A DNA stretch of 56,226 bases from Nitrosomonas sp. (GTDB lineage: Bacteria > Pseudomonadota > Gammaproteobacteria > Burkholderiales > Nitrosomonadaceae), in contig JAJFJJ010000059.1 of NCBI GenBank assembly GCA_021774195.1, positions 1-56,226 on the forward strand, written 5' to 3'. Made by a program: the position numbers and the translations under genes. Below are positions 46,285 through 55,860 of this stretch, piece after piece (position 1 is the first letter of the stretch; every line of letters begins with the position of its first letter). Below the pieces are notes generated by a model. That model saw nothing but the letters and a program-made list of their open reading frames with translations. It ran no database searches and was not told where the DNA came from.

Positions 46285-47169
46285 TTATTTTGTTTGTCCC
46301 ATCTGCGCTTTTACTTCATCAGCAAAATTCTCAGATTTCTTCTCGATACCTTCTCCAACTACGAACAAAGTGAAATCATTAACTTTAGCTGATTTTTTTG
46401 CCAACAACTTTTCAACAGTTTGATCGGGGTCTTTAACAAAAGGCTGCCCCAGCAAAGTGATTTCAGCTAAGTATTTAGCAATACGGCCTTCAACCATTTT
46501 TTCAATGATGTTAGCTGGTTTTCCGCTCTCAGCAGCTTGGGCTGAAAATATTTGACGTTCATGGTCTAACACGTCAGCAGCCACTTGTTCTTTGGAAACA
46601 CAAATTGGTTTGCTTGCAGCAATATGCATCGCGATATCTTTGCCTAAAGTTTCGTCGCTGCCCGTATAGTCAACCATCACGCCAATTTTAGTACCATGCA
46701 AATAAGCGGCTAACTGCCCTTCTGTTGCGTGGCGACCACATCGACGTATAGTGATGTTTTCACCCAACTTCATAACCAATGCCTTACGGGTTTCTTCTAC
46801 TGTTTCATCATTCAATAATGTAACAGCATTCAGCGCCTCAAGATCCGTTAGATTTTTTGTAGCGACAAGTTCGGCAACATTATTCGCAAAACTTAAAAGA
46901 TCTTCATTTTTAGCGACAAAATCAGTTTCACAGTTTACTTCTACCAATGCACCACATTGCTTATCCGCTGCAATAAACACACCAACAACGCCTTCAGCAG
47001 CAATACGTCCAGCAGCTTTATTTGCTTTAGCACCACTTTTAATTCTTAGTAGATCTTCTGCCGCTTTCATATCACCGTCAGTTTCCTGCAAAGCTTTTTT
47101 GCATTCCATCATGCCAAGCCCAGTTAACTCACGTAATTCTTTTACCATACTTGCGGAAATTGCCGCCAT
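46285..47169 (-). CDS. tsf: Elongation factor Ts
   Basis: 294 residues starting with the UBA-like [20 protein letters not shown], then [10 protein letters not shown] and the dimerisation domain. It reloads EF-Tu with GTP. A strong CAGGAG precedes the ATG. It follows rpsB by 114 bases. Confidence 0.97.
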   Translation of the reverse strand: MAAISASMVKELRELTGLGMMECKKALQETDGDMKAAEDLLRIKSGAKANKAAGRIAAEGVVGVFIAADKQCGALVEVNCETDFVAKNEDLLSFANNVAELVATKNLTDLEALNAVTLLNDETVEETRKALVMKLGENITIRRCGRHATEGQLAAYLHGTKIGVMVDYTGSDETLGKDIAMHIAASKPICVSKEQVAADVLDHERQIFSAQAAESGKPANIIEKMVEGRIAKYLAEITLLGQPFVKDPDQTVEKLLAKKSAKVNDFTLFVVGEGIEKKSENFADEVKAQMGQTK

Positions 47170-47283
47170 ATTTACTCCTGATACAAAACAATTTACAAAT
47201 TGATGTGACTAACAGTTGAAGATGATACTTTTTATTTTAGAACCGATATGCAACTGTTCGCCACAATTGAGCCAATTAAATCA

Positions 47284-48000
47284 CTACTCCGCAGGATTCA
47301 TCTCTACAATTTCCTGAATAGACTGATTACGTCCTTCCAAAATCGCATCTGCAACACCTCGAGCATATAGGCGAATTGCCCGGCTTGAGTCATCATTACC
47401 AGGAATAATGTAATGCAGACCTTCGGGATTATGGTTAGTATCGACTACACCCACCACAGGAATTCCCAATTTCTTGGCTTCGGTAATTGCGCCTTTCTGA
47501 TAGCCAACATCAATCACAAACAATGCATCTGGCAACCCTTTCATATCCTTGATACCACCCAAACTAGCATTCAGCTTTTCTAATTCACGCTGCATATCAA
47601 GCGCTTCTTTTTTAAGCAATTTATCTGCCGTACCATCCTGCATCATGGTTTCCATGTCATGCAACCGCTTGATAGATTGTTTAATCGTTTTGAAATTGGT
47701 TAACATCCCACCTAACCAGCGTTGATCAACGTATGGGGATCCGCAACGCTTTGCCTCTTCCTGCACGATGTCACGTGCCTGACGCTTGGTACCAACAAAC
47801 ATGATAACGCCTTTATTAGCTGATAACTGACGCACATATTTCATTGATTCTTCATACATAACCATGGTTTTTTCCAGGTTTATAATATGAATTTTATTGC
47901 GATGACCAAAAATATATGGTGCCATTTTTGGATTCCAGAACCGGGTTTGATGTCCGAAGTGAACACCCGCCTCCAACATTTGTCGCATTGTTACAGACAT
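47284..48000 (-). CDS. rpsB: 30S ribosomal protein uS2
   Basis: 238 residues starting [20 protein letters not shown], with the conserved [23 protein letters not shown] and VDTNHNPEG. First gene of the rpsB-tsf-pyrH-frr-uppS-cdsA-dxr-rseP-bamA-skp-fabZ-rnhB run. AAAGGAG is upstream, and a promoter is visible about 130 bases before the start. Confidence 0.97.
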   Translation of the reverse strand: MSVTMRQMLEAGVHFGHQTRFWNPKMAPYIFGHRNKIHIINLEKTMVMYEESMKYVRQLSANKGVIMFVGTKRQARDIVQEEAKRCGSPYVDQRWLGGMLTNFKTIKQSIKRLHDMETMMQDGTADKLLKKEALDMQRELEKLNASLGGIKDMKGLPDALFVIDVGYQKGAITEAKKLGIPVVGVVDTNHNPEGLHYIIPGNDDSSRAIRLYARGVADAILEGRNQSIQEIVEMNPAE

Positions 48001-48131
48001 AATTTCTCCTTTAGGGTTGAGCCTCCACCCGTCCTAGTACACATTACAGAGCACCCAAAATAGACGAATGTGCGAATTTGATCAAAACACCAAAACAGAA
48101 TCATTCTGGCGTAAGTAATGACCATTTCGCG

Positions 48132-48159
48132 ATTATAACATCTTCCAACCTGTACTCAA
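48132..48159 (-). promoter_or_regulatory. rpsB promoter
   Basis: On the minus strand TTGAGT (48154-48159) and a perfect TATAAT (48132-48137) are spaced 16 bases apart, giving an rpsB leader of about 125 bases. A MITE ends 27 bases upstream of the -35. Confidence 0.65.
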
Positions 48160-48185
48160 ACTTATAACCTTTACCTACAATTAGC

Positions 48186-48327
48186 GTAATTATTCAGTAT
48201 ATTTCGGTAACTGTTCTGATTGCCCCTAGAATTCATCAGTTCAAGGCGCAAAATGATCATTTACACGTGTAAATGATCATTTTGTAACACAGAAATGATG
48301 GATTCTAGGGGTAAGCTGAATAGTTAC
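48186..48327. mobile_element. MITE, GTAACTATTCAG family, with perfect central palindrome
   Basis: 142 bp, ends GTAATTATTCAG (48186-48197) and CTGAATAGTTAC (48316-48327). CAATTAGC occurs exactly on both sides (48178-48185 and 48328-48335), an 8-bp target duplication. Positions 48249-48284 form a 36-bp perfect palindrome centred on ACACGTGT. Same length and orientation as the copy at 29220. Confidence 0.9.
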
Positions 48328-48396
48328 CAATTAGCATCAAAATCTGACAGAAAGCAGAGCAAACTAAGTCAAGATAAGAGGCATGAGCTTATAGGT

Positions 48397-49266
48397 TTAT
48401 AGCTTTTCAACCCGATAACCTTTTGTTGAAAGCTTGGTCAACAAACCATTGTCACCGACCAAATGTAGCGCCCCTACCAACACAAACTCGACCTCTTTAG
48501 TGGCTAACATCGCTTCAATCTGCGGCATCCAAGCGTTATTTCTTTGAACCAACAAAGTATCGTAGGATTGCGGGTGATCATTTTTGAGTGGTTTCAGAGC
48601 AATTTCTTCAAGCCCTTTTAAATCACCCTGTCGCCAAGCTGCTTTCAACTGCTTCCAGGTAGAAGGCAATTTTTTGATGTCCTCTAATGTATAGGCAATC
48701 AGATCATCCTCATACCCTTCTCCCATTGAAGCAATAAATGAAAATTGTTGCTCAGCAGTTTCCAATTGCCCCAAGGACCTGTTATCTTGTATCGCTTTAG
48801 TGCTGTAATACTCATCCACGCCAGATTCTGCCACGCCTAATTTTTGCAACTCCATGAGTGTCAGCATCATTGCAACCATTCCTGCTTTGAAATTCACAAC
48901 AACATCAATTGGCAACCCTATGTCTAAACAATACTTTTCTAACTTCAGATAGGTATCTTCTTTTAAAAACTGCTTTAAGTTACGGCCATCAGTAAAAATT
49001 AATTCGCTCATCATTTTTAACTGATATTCTGGATTCTTTATTTTTTGTATATCTGTTTCAAAAACCAGGCGCTCTGACCGAAGATAAGCCTCTTCAAATT
49101 TCTTAGGAAGCGGGTAATCTGAAGCGCTTAATAAATGAATCGTACCGCCAATAAAAATTTTGTGTCCGCCTTTTTCTACTTTCCAAACAGGTGAATCAGA
49201 ATAGACGGGAAACACAAAAAGGAATAGAAAAAATGACAGAATGAAACGGTTAATTCTGGTTCTCAT
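48397..49266 (-). CDS. TraB/GumN family protein
   Basis: 289 residues. A signal peptide (about 1-23, ending VYSDS), then the family motif IFIGGTIHLLSASDYPLP, ESGVDEYY and the C-terminal VGALHLVGDNGLL. The GTIH and GALHL motifs suggest a metal-dependent hydrolase of the Tiki type, but no bacterial substrate is known. Downstream of the YiiX-like gene on the same strand (79-base gap). Confidence 0.9.
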   Translation of the reverse strand: MRTRINRFILSFFLFLFVFPVYSDSPVWKVEKGGHKIFIGGTIHLLSASDYPLPKKFEEAYLRSERLVFETDIQKIKNPEYQLKMMSELIFTDGRNLKQFLKEDTYLKLEKYCLDIGLPIDVVVNFKAGMVAMMLTLMELQKLGVAESGVDEYYSTKAIQDNRSLGQLETAEQQFSFIASMGEGYEDDLIAYTLEDIKKLPSTWKQLKAAWRQGDLKGLEEIALKPLKNDHPQSYDTLLVQRNNAWMPQIEAMLATKEVEFVLVGALHLVGDNGLLTKLSTKGYRVEKL

Positions 49267-49345
49267 AGAAAGCCTCTATATAAAACAACCCATTGACGTT
49301 ATTGATTATTCGATAGTTACAACTGTTACCGTATTAAATGAACAC

Positions 49346-50131
49346 TTATTCTGAATGCGTCAATTTATCCGATGCTTTGTCCCAAGCAATCGCACGATAG
49401 TCAAAACCTTCTTCTATCGTTGGTTTGACAATATTGAAGAACGGTGAAATATCGAAATCGCGCGGCGTATATAAACTGTGATGACGAATTTGATAGACCT
49501 CTGCATAAAAATCTCTACACAGTGGGTCATCTGACCATTCACGCTTCACTTCCGGAAGGATAGGGTAATGTACCGATTGAAAAGCTCTGGCAATTAAGGT
49601 TGAACAAATTGCTCGTGTTGGGTCACCACTACCAAGCGCTAAAAGTCGACGCCGAAACCGTGTTGGAACGGGTGCCATAGGAAAAAGATAACGCGCCAGA
49701 TCAAAAATATTTTTGAGGTCATAGTGATGCCCAATACGAGATATTGCATAATCAATCACCTGCTTGCGATCTTCGTCACTAAGACCGACGGGACGACAAA
49801 TTCGGGTATGCATGTGTGCATAATGCGCAATAGTTACGGCCCGCACACCTTCTTCCAAATCTGCTTCCACCAATGTTAATGGCATTTGCCAAGATTCCTG
49901 TGCTGGCAATGCATCACCGACATAAATTGCGGCATGCGACCAAGTAGATTGCGTCAAATATTTAATTGGTACACTTAGACGAGTGTTTCCTTCAACAAGA
50001 AGCACATCCGCAGGTTGCAGCGTTTCAAGTAGCTGCTCCTGACTAATCGTCGTCACCTGGTTAATTTGCCCTACCGGCTTGGACAGATAACGCGCTAATT
50101 TACGACCAGCAATCTCTGTTAACCAACCCAT
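49346..50131 (-). CDS. YiiX-like permuted NlpC/P60 hydrolase
   Basis: 261 residues without a signal peptide. ADVLLVEGNTRLS, the catalytic His in TWSHAAIYVGD and the Cys in AICSTLIARAF follow the permuted papain-like order (His before Cys) of the YiiX/YebB group, which cut amide or thioester bonds in cell wall or lipids. The cognate substrate is unknown. Confidence 0.82.
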   Translation of the reverse strand: MGWLTEIAGRKLARYLSKPVGQINQVTTISQEQLLETLQPADVLLVEGNTRLSVPIKYLTQSTWSHAAIYVGDALPAQESWQMPLTLVEADLEEGVRAVTIAHYAHMHTRICRPVGLSDEDRKQVIDYAISRIGHHYDLKNIFDLARYLFPMAPVPTRFRRRLLALGSGDPTRAICSTLIARAFQSVHYPILPEVKREWSDDPLCRDFYAEVYQIRHHSLYTPRDFDISPFFNIVKPTIEEGFDYRAIAWDKASDKLTHSE

Positions 50132-50171
50132 TTGTACACTCTGCTTTGTGATGTGTATGAAAGCACGCGCG

Positions 50172-50363
50172 CTATTGTTTATCTGCGTCGGACATTAGCC
50201 ATTGAACCAAAAATACGATCCCAAAAGGAATTGCACTGAGCGCAGTAATTATGTAGTGCTCATCGGTAAATTGATCCCCTTCATCCATGATAATGTACAT
50301 ACAAAATATGGCGATAGGAAATATAATCATGATGATTTTTAAATAGGTAAATAATTTCTTCAT
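50172..50363 (-). CDS. Small membrane protein of unknown function
   Basis: 63 residues with two hydrophobic segments (about 5-26 and 38-58) joined by an acidic loop DEGDQFTDEH. AGGAG stands 9 bases before the ATG. No family recognised. It leads the unit small protein / YiiX-like / TraB-like and is divergent from cutA. Confidence 0.65.
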   Translation of the reverse strand: MKKLFTYLKIIMIIFPIAIFCMYIIMDEGDQFTDEHYIITALSAIPFGIVFLVQWLMSDADKQ

Positions 50364-50455
50364 TGTCGTTATTACTCCTGTCAGTTTGATTTTTAAATCT
50401 TAATTTACGTATATTTTGCTTAACAGAACACATTTTTCGCAAATTTATTTGTACT

Positions 50456-50503
50456 ATTCTAGAAGTTTAGAAGTGTTAATAAGGAAACCATTCTAGAAGT
50501 TTA
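50456..50503. promoter_or_regulatory. Two direct 14-bp repeats between divergent genes
   Basis: ATTCTAGAAGTTTA occurs exactly at 50456-50469 and 50490-50503, a 34-base period (about three helical turns). Each holds the palindrome TTCTAGAA. Tandem sites on one face of the DNA fit a dimeric regulator acting on cutA or on the small membrane protein gene. Confidence 0.5.
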
Positions 50504-50576
50504 TCTATCATTTTGTGAATTTACATGACAATCACGTTAAAATTAATACTTTATAGGTTTTTTTAAGATCACTACA

Positions 50577-50900
50577 ATGGAACCCGTTCTAATTTTCACA
50601 AATTTCCCGGATAAAAAAGGGGCAATAGCACTGGCCAAAAAATTAATTGATGATCGTTTAGCGGCTTGTGTCAACATTCTAGCCACATGCACATCAGTTT
50701 ATCGCTGGCAGGACAAGATTGAAACAACGGACGAAACCCCTGTTCTGATCAAAACGCAGCGACAAAATTATAATCAAGTAGAACAAATCATAACGATGAT
50801 GCATCCTTATGAACTGCCAGAAATAATTGTTGTCCCTGTAAGTGGCGGTTTACCCACTTATTTACAGTGGATCATTGAAGAAACTCAACCTTCTGACTAA
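50577..50900 (+). CDS. cutA: Divalent cation tolerance protein CutA
   Basis: 107 residues with FTNFPDKKGAIALAKKLIDDRLAACVNI (in part), YRWQDKIE, VLIKT and HPYELPEIIVVPV. A trimeric protein that binds copper; its physiological role is debated. It lies 15 bases upstream of dsbD, a common pairing. Confidence 0.94.
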   Translation: MEPVLIFTNFPDKKGAIALAKKLIDDRLAACVNILATCTSVYRWQDKIETTDETPVLIKTQRQNYNQVEQIITMMHPYELPEIIVVPVSGGLPTYLQWIIEETQPSD

Positions 50901-50915
50901 AAAACAGAGAACGCA

Positions 50916-52850
50916 ATGCGATTAATCCAATTCCTTTTACTTTTATTTTGCTTGGTAAGCAACCCGATTGCTGCGCAAGAAAGCAATTCTTTCAATCTGT
51001 TCTCAAAATTGCAAGAACTGGGTATCACGCTTGGCCAAGCCGATCAACAAGAACTGCTACCGCCTGATGAAGCTTTCAAGATGTCCGTGCAAGTCCGTGA
51101 CGCAAATACCTTGATTGCAAGTTTTACGCCCGCTAAAGATTATTATTTATATCGCGACAAAATCGCGTTTGAACCACAACAAGAAGGCATGTTCATCGAA
51201 AAAATCGCTTTGCCACCCGGCAAAATGAAAGATGACCTTACTTTTGGCCATATGGAGGTTTATTACCAGCCGATTCAAGCAATTATTTCATTAAAACGCG
51301 AAGCATCCGATACAGAACAACCACTGACGTTAGCAGCCACCTATCAGGGCTGTAACGAGCCGATAGGCGTCTGTTATGCGCCAATCAGTAAAGAGGTTAA
51401 CTTAACTTTGCCGGCCATGAAAATTGTTGATGTCATGGCTGAAGCCGTCAGTGGTAACGCATCAGCAGCACGCGTTGACGCCACCGCTGAATTATTCCAA
51501 ATGCCCTCCAGAGCACCTGCGATTGAAACTGAAGCATACAAAATTGACCGCATGTTTGAAACCGGTAATTTCTGGTTAATTCTAACCGGTTTTTTTGGCA
51601 TTGGTTTGTTACTGGCGTTTACCCCCTGTGTGTTTCCAATGTTTCCGATTTTGTCGGGCATTATTGCCCGTAGAGGCAAACATATCACCAAAGGACACGG
51701 ATTTGTTTTAGCGTTGGCTTATGTTCTCGGCATGGCAATTACCTACGCAGCAGCTGGTGTCGCGGCTGGGCTTTCAGGCTCGATGTTGTCGGCTGCGTTA
51801 CAAAATGCCTGGGTATTGGGCAGCTTTGCTTTAGTTTTTGTATTGTTGTCTTTCTCGATGTTTGGGTTTTATGAATTACAAATGCCGGGTGCGATTCAAA
51901 GCAAACTGTCAGAAGAAGCCGGGCACCTGAAAGGCGGGCACTTAACCGGTGTTTTTGGCATGGGTGCCTTGTCAGCCTTGATTGTCGGGCCATGTGTTGC
52001 CGCCCCACTTGCTGGAGCATTGCTCTATATCAGCCAAACGCGCGACGTCATATTAGGTGGTTCGGCATTATTTGTCATGGCCTTGGGAATGGGGGTGCCG
52101 CTGCTATTATTAGGCGCATCGGCCGGTGCACTATTGCCAAAAGCAGGGCCATGGATGGAATCCATCAAACAATTCTTCGGCGTCTTATTATTAGCCGTCG
52201 CCATCTGGTTAATCTCACCAGTCATCAACGAAGTGGTTCACATGCTACTGTGGGCTGCATTGCTGATTATCTCTGCGACTTATCTGCATGCAATTGATCC
52301 GCTCCCAGCAAGATCTTCTGGTCTGCGAAAGTTTCTAAAAGGCGTCGGTGTTATTGCGTTACTCCTCGGCGTTGCACTATTAATTGGTGTTTTGTCCGGC
52401 AGCCGTGATGTCTTGCAGCCGCTATCAAAACTGAATCTCGCAAATGCAAGTATGAGCAGTGATAGTGAAACTGCACTGTACCCCAATGGACATCTCCCGT
52501 TTCAACGGGTTAAAACGGTGGCTGAATTAGACCAGATCATTGATCAATCTAAAGACAAATACGTCATGGTTGATTTCTATGCCGACTGGTGTATTTCATG
52601 TAAAGAAATGGAACGCTTCACATTGTCTGACGCGAAAGTGCAAAATCGATTAAAAGATGTGGTATTGCTACAAGTTGATGTAACTGATGGCACACCTGAT
52701 GATGCAGAACTGTTAAAACGCTTTAAACTATTTGGTCCGCCCGGAATTTTATTTATTGACCGTAATGGCAATGAAGTCCCCGATATCAGAATCATCGGCT
52801 TCTTAAATAAAAATGATTTCTTAACCGTACTGAATGCCGTATTGATCTAA
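50916..52850 (+). CDS. dsbD: Thiol:disulfide interchange protein DsbD
   Basis: 644 residues: signal peptide ending IAAQE, N-terminal alpha domain with a Cys pair in YQGCNEPIGVCY, eight-helix membrane core with Cys in FTPCVFPMFPILSG and VGPCVAAPLAG, and a thioredoxin-like gamma domain with WCISC. It carries electrons from cytosolic thioredoxin to the periplasm, among others for cytochrome c maturation. A TlpA thioredoxin follows in 37 bases. Confidence 0.95.
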   Translation: MRLIQFLLLLFCLVSNPIAAQESNSFNLFSKLQELGITLGQADQQELLPPDEAFKMSVQVRDANTLIASFTPAKDYYLYRDKIAFEPQQEGMFIEKIALPPGKMKDDLTFGHMEVYYQPIQAIISLKREASDTEQPLTLAATYQGCNEPIGVCYAPISKEVNLTLPAMKIVDVMAEAVSGNASAARVDATAELFQMPSRAPAIETEAYKIDRMFETGNFWLILTGFFGIGLLLAFTPCVFPMFPILSGIIARRGKHITKGHGFVLALAYVLGMAITYAAAGVAAGLSGSMLSAALQNAWVLGSFALVFVLLSFSMFGFYELQMPGAIQSKLSEEAGHLKGGHLTGVFGMGALSALIVGPCVAAPLAGALLYISQTRDVILGGSALFVMALGMGVPLLLLGASAGALLPKAGPWMESIKQFFGVLLLAVAIWLISPVINEVVHMLLWAALLIISATYLHAIDPLPARSSGLRKFLKGVGVIALLLGVALLIGVLSGSRDVLQPLSKLNLANASMSSDSETALYPNGHLPFQRVKTVAELDQIIDQSKDKYVMVDFYADWCISCKEMERFTLSDAKVQNRLKDVVLLQVDVTDGTPDDAELLKRFKLFGPPGILFIDRNGNEVPDIRIIGFLNKNDFLTVLNAVLI

Positions 52851-52887
52851 CTAATACCAATAAAAAGAACAAATAAAGGATAGATAA

Positions 52888-53475
52888 ATGTCGAAATTAA
52901 AACAGGGGGTTTTATTTATTAGCGCAGCATTGATCGCGATCAGTATCGGGGTTTTTTTGCGGGTACAATTAATGGACAGCTCACAGTCCGCTATAACCGA
53001 GGAAGTGAGCAAAACAGGAGCGGAAGCAATTTTTGCAGCAACTTTGCCTGATATCCATGGTGAAAGCCAAGCACTGTCACAGTGGGCCGGTAACGTACTG
53101 GTGGTAAACTTTTGGGCGACTTGGTGCGAACCCTGCCGCGAAGAAATTCCAGAATTTATTGAAACCCAAAACAAATTTCGCGATCAAGGACTGGTCTTTC
53201 TTGGCATTGCGCTTGATCAGGAAAATAAAGTCATTGCTTACAGCCACGAATTTGAAATCAATTATCCGGTATTAATTGGTAATTTAAGCACCTGGTCAAT
53301 TGCAGAAGCGGCTGGAAACGTTCAATCGGTCTTGCCTTACACCGTAGTGATTAACCATGAAGGAGAAATTGTAGAAACCTATCTAGGGCGTGTACATCAA
53401 AACAAACTGGAAAATGTGTTGATCCCATTACTGCATGAACAATCACTTGCAGTAAAACAAGAGCAAACCAGTTAA
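52888..53475 (+). CDS. TlpA/ResA-like membrane-anchored thioredoxin
   Basis: 195 residues with an N-terminal anchor (about 7-27) and a thioredoxin fold with FWATWCEPCREEIPEF (CxxC). It probably receives electrons from DsbD just upstream and reduces periplasmic disulfides, for example in apocytochrome c. AAAGGA precedes the ATG. Confidence 0.9.
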   Translation: MSKLKQGVLFISAALIAISIGVFLRVQLMDSSQSAITEEVSKTGAEAIFAATLPDIHGESQALSQWAGNVLVVNFWATWCEPCREEIPEFIETQNKFRDQGLVFLGIALDQENKVIAYSHEFEINYPVLIGNLSTWSIAEAAGNVQSVLPYTVVINHEGEIVETYLGRVHQNKLENVLIPLLHEQSLAVKQEQTS

Positions 53476-53511
53476 CCGTTTTTTGATTTATCTTCGTACG
53501 AGGTGGTGTCA

Positions 53512-53910
53512 TTGGCCGACATCGTACTAATCATTCATTTTCTTTATGTTTTGTTCGTGGTCGGCAGCCTGCCTGTCATCTGGGTCGGTGCTTACTTGCA
53601 GCGAAGATTTGTCAGAAACCGCTGGTTTCGTTTTTTGCATCTCGGCGCAATTTTATTTGTTGTCGCAGAATCATTAATCGGCGTTACCTGTCCGCTCACT
53701 GTTTGGGAAAACCAATTACGCCAGATTGAAACAAATAGTAGTTTTATCCAGCATTGGTTGCATCAAATTATTTTTTATAACGTCCCTGAACACTTTTTAA
53801 CGATTGTTTATATTCTGTTTGCAACCCTCGTTGCCGCCACATTTAAATGGATACCACCAGATTCAAGAGAAAGCACTAAATTGTCAGCAGTGGACAAAAT
53901 ATCAAGGTAA
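53512..53910 (+). CDS. DUF2784 family membrane protein
   Basis: About 133 residues, three to four membrane helices, with the family pattern ADIVLIIHFLYVLFVVG and CPLTVWENQLRQ. The function is unknown. I prefer the TTG at 53512 because ACGAGG (53498-53503) fits it and the product then starts like relatives; GTG codons at 53503 and 53506 lie inside or next to the ribosome binding site. Follows the TlpA-like gene by 36 bases. Confidence 0.8.
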   Translation: MADIVLIIHFLYVLFVVGSLPVIWVGAYLQRRFVRNRWFRFLHLGAILFVVAESLIGVTCPLTVWENQLRQIETNSSFIQHWLHQIIFYNVPEHFLTIVYILFATLVAATFKWIPPDSRESTKLSAVDKISR

Positions 53911-53943
53911 AATCGCGCTTCTGCTAATTTCCGGGTTCTAAAC

Positions 53944-54771
53944 ATGCATCCAATGCTAACTATCGCAGTGAAAGCTGCACGTCGTGCAGGTAATATCATT
54001 ACTCAGGCATCTCAAAACCTGGATTTACTGACGGTTTCCAAGAAAACACACAGTGATTTCGTCAGTGAAGTCGATGGCGCGGCTGAGGAGGCGATTATCA
54101 AAGTGTTGTTGTCAGCCTACCCTGATCATTCAATTCTTGCAGAAGAAAGTGGTCGCCAAGGCGATACCGAAAAATCTGAATATCAATGGATCATTGACCC
54201 ACTGGATGGCACAACAAATTTTTTACATGGTTTTCCAAAATATTCCGTTTCCATTGCACTGAAGCATAAGGGAGTTCTAACGCAAGCCGTCGTTTATGAC
54301 CCCAACCTAAACGAATTATTCACAGCGACACGAGGTGCCGGTGCTTATCTGAATAACCAACGTTTACGCGTGAGTAAACGTACCCGATTGGCAGATTGTT
54401 TAATTGGCACAGGATTGCCATTTCGTGATTTTACTCACATGGATGCTTATCTTGCAATGCTGGTCGACCTAATTCCACGTACCGTAGGCATTCGCCGCCC
54501 TGGTTCTGCAGCGCTGGATTTGGCTTATGTCGCAGCAGGGCGTTATGATGGTTTTTGGGAAATCGGCTTAGCCCCGTGGGATATGGCGGCAGGCTGTTTA
54601 TTGATTACCGAAGCAGGTGGTTTAGTCGGTGATCTTGAAGGCAATAATACACAATTAGAAAGTGGTCAAATTGTTGCCGCAAACCCTAAGATTTTTGCAC
54701 AGTTACTGCAAGTCATTGCACCCCATTTAACGCCTGAGTTAATCGAAGCACAGCGCATAACAAAGACATAG
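53944..54771 (+). CDS. suhB: Inositol monophosphatase family protein SuhB
   Basis: 275 residues with the metal-binding motifs [24 protein letters not shown] and [17 protein letters not shown]. It dephosphorylates inositol phosphates; the SuhB form also assists NusA-dependent rRNA transcription. A hairpin terminator follows. Confidence 0.94.
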   Translation: MHPMLTIAVKAARRAGNIITQASQNLDLLTVSKKTHSDFVSEVDGAAEEAIIKVLLSAYPDHSILAEESGRQGDTEKSEYQWIIDPLDGTTNFLHGFPKYSVSIALKHKGVLTQAVVYDPNLNELFTATRGAGAYLNNQRLRVSKRTRLADCLIGTGLPFRDFTHMDAYLAMLVDLIPRTVGIRRPGSAALDLAYVAAGRYDGFWEIGLAPWDMAAGCLLITEAGGLVGDLEGNNTQLESGQIVAANPKIFAQLLQVIAPHLTPELIEAQRITKT

Positions 54772-54815
54772 ATTTAGCCTACTTGTTGATTTTCAACAAA
54801 TGCATGAGCAACCAT

Positions 54816-54840
54816 ATTCATCTGAATTTTTCAGATGAAT
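54816..54840 (+). terminator. Hairpin after suhB
   Basis: ATTCATCTG (54816-54824) and CAGATGAAT (54832-54840) are perfect arms around AATTTTT. No T-run follows, but a second small hairpin TTGTTGA/TCAACAA lies just before at 54784-54800. Confidence 0.5.
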
Positions 54841-54877
54841 AAGCTGTTATGCTCTGAAACTTTTGCATGTTACTAAG

Positions 54878-55019
54878 GTAACTATTCAGCTTACCCCTAG
54901 AATTCACCATTTCTGCGTTACAAAATGATCATTTACACGTGTAAACTCACATTTTGCGCCTTGAACTGATGAATTCTAAAGGCAATCAGAACAGTTACTG
55001 CAACATACTGAAGAGTTAC
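54878..55019. mobile_element. MITE, GTAACTATTCAG family, inverted copy
   Basis: 142 bp in the opposite orientation to the copies at 29220 and 48186. Ends GTAACTATTCAG (54878-54889) and CTGAAGAGTTAC (55008-55019). The flanks TTACTAAG and TAACTAAT agree at 6 of 8 bases, so the target duplication has decayed or is uncertain. The core TCATTTACACGTGTAAACTC is shared. Confidence 0.85.
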
Positions 55020-55058
55020 TAACTAATTAACTTAATACGTTCTTATGTCTGAATAACC

Positions 55059-55652
55059 ATGCAAAAACCTTTTTCCCAAGCCTGCGAGAATAATCAATCG
55101 CCTATTCTTGAAGTGATTCGTCAACCATTTCAGCATGTGCGTCAAGTACTTGAAATCGGCAGTGGAACAGGTCAACACGCCGTATATTTTGGCGCAGCCT
55201 TAACGCATCTTGTCTGGCAGTGTAGCGATAGAATTGAAAATCATGCCGGTATCAAACAGTGGCTCAATGAAGCGGGGCTTATCAACATCAAGCAACCACT
55301 TACACTGGATGTCACCATGACGGATTGGCCCGCAGTCGAATTTGATGCGGCTTTTAGTGCTAACACGGCACACATCATGTCCTGGCCTATCGCTAAAATG
55401 ATGATTGTTGGTGTCGGCAAACGCTTACCTCCCACTGGTCTGTTTTGTTTGTATGGCCCTTTTAAATACGAAGGGAAATATACCAGCGACAGCAATGCTC
55501 GATTTGATCAATGGTTAAAACAACAAGATGAAAAAATGGGTATTAGAGACTTTGAAGCCATTTGTGAATTGACAGCGGACTATAAATTGCAATTAGTCGA
55601 AGATCACGCCATGCCCGCCAATAATCGAATGCTTATCTTTAAAAAAGACTAG
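55059..55652 (+). CDS. DUF938 family SAM-dependent methyltransferase-like protein
   Basis: 197 residues beginning QKPFSQACENNQSPILEVI, then the SAM loop VLEIGSGTGQHAVYFG and FSANTAHIMSWP, all typical of DUF938. The substrate is unknown. The MITE copy ends 40 bases upstream of the ATG, so the promoter may lie inside it. Confidence 0.9.
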   Translation: MQKPFSQACENNQSPILEVIRQPFQHVRQVLEIGSGTGQHAVYFGAALTHLVWQCSDRIENHAGIKQWLNEAGLINIKQPLTLDVTMTDWPAVEFDAAFSANTAHIMSWPIAKMMIVGVGKRLPPTGLFCLYGPFKYEGKYTSDSNARFDQWLKQQDEKMGIRDFEAICELTADYKLQLVEDHAMPANNRMLIFKKD

Positions 55653-55860
55653 TACTCCGTCTACTTGATATTGCACGTAACCAACTTAATACGTGTCTTA
55701 TATCAACCTTTAATTGTTGTTACAATACAAGATCTGGTGCCTTTCCGCACTTGTGCTTTTAACCAGCATCAACAATTATGCATTTACTTCAGAGTTTTTC
55801 GAAAACAGTAATTTTGTTCAAGTCTCAATATCAGAAAAGGACGATATATGAAAGAAGAGC

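Noticed and set aside
48001..48060. rpsB leader as a classical riboswitch or S2-binding motif
   Set aside because: Only a weak GGGT/ACCC pairing is visible; no known leader motif could be matched by eye.
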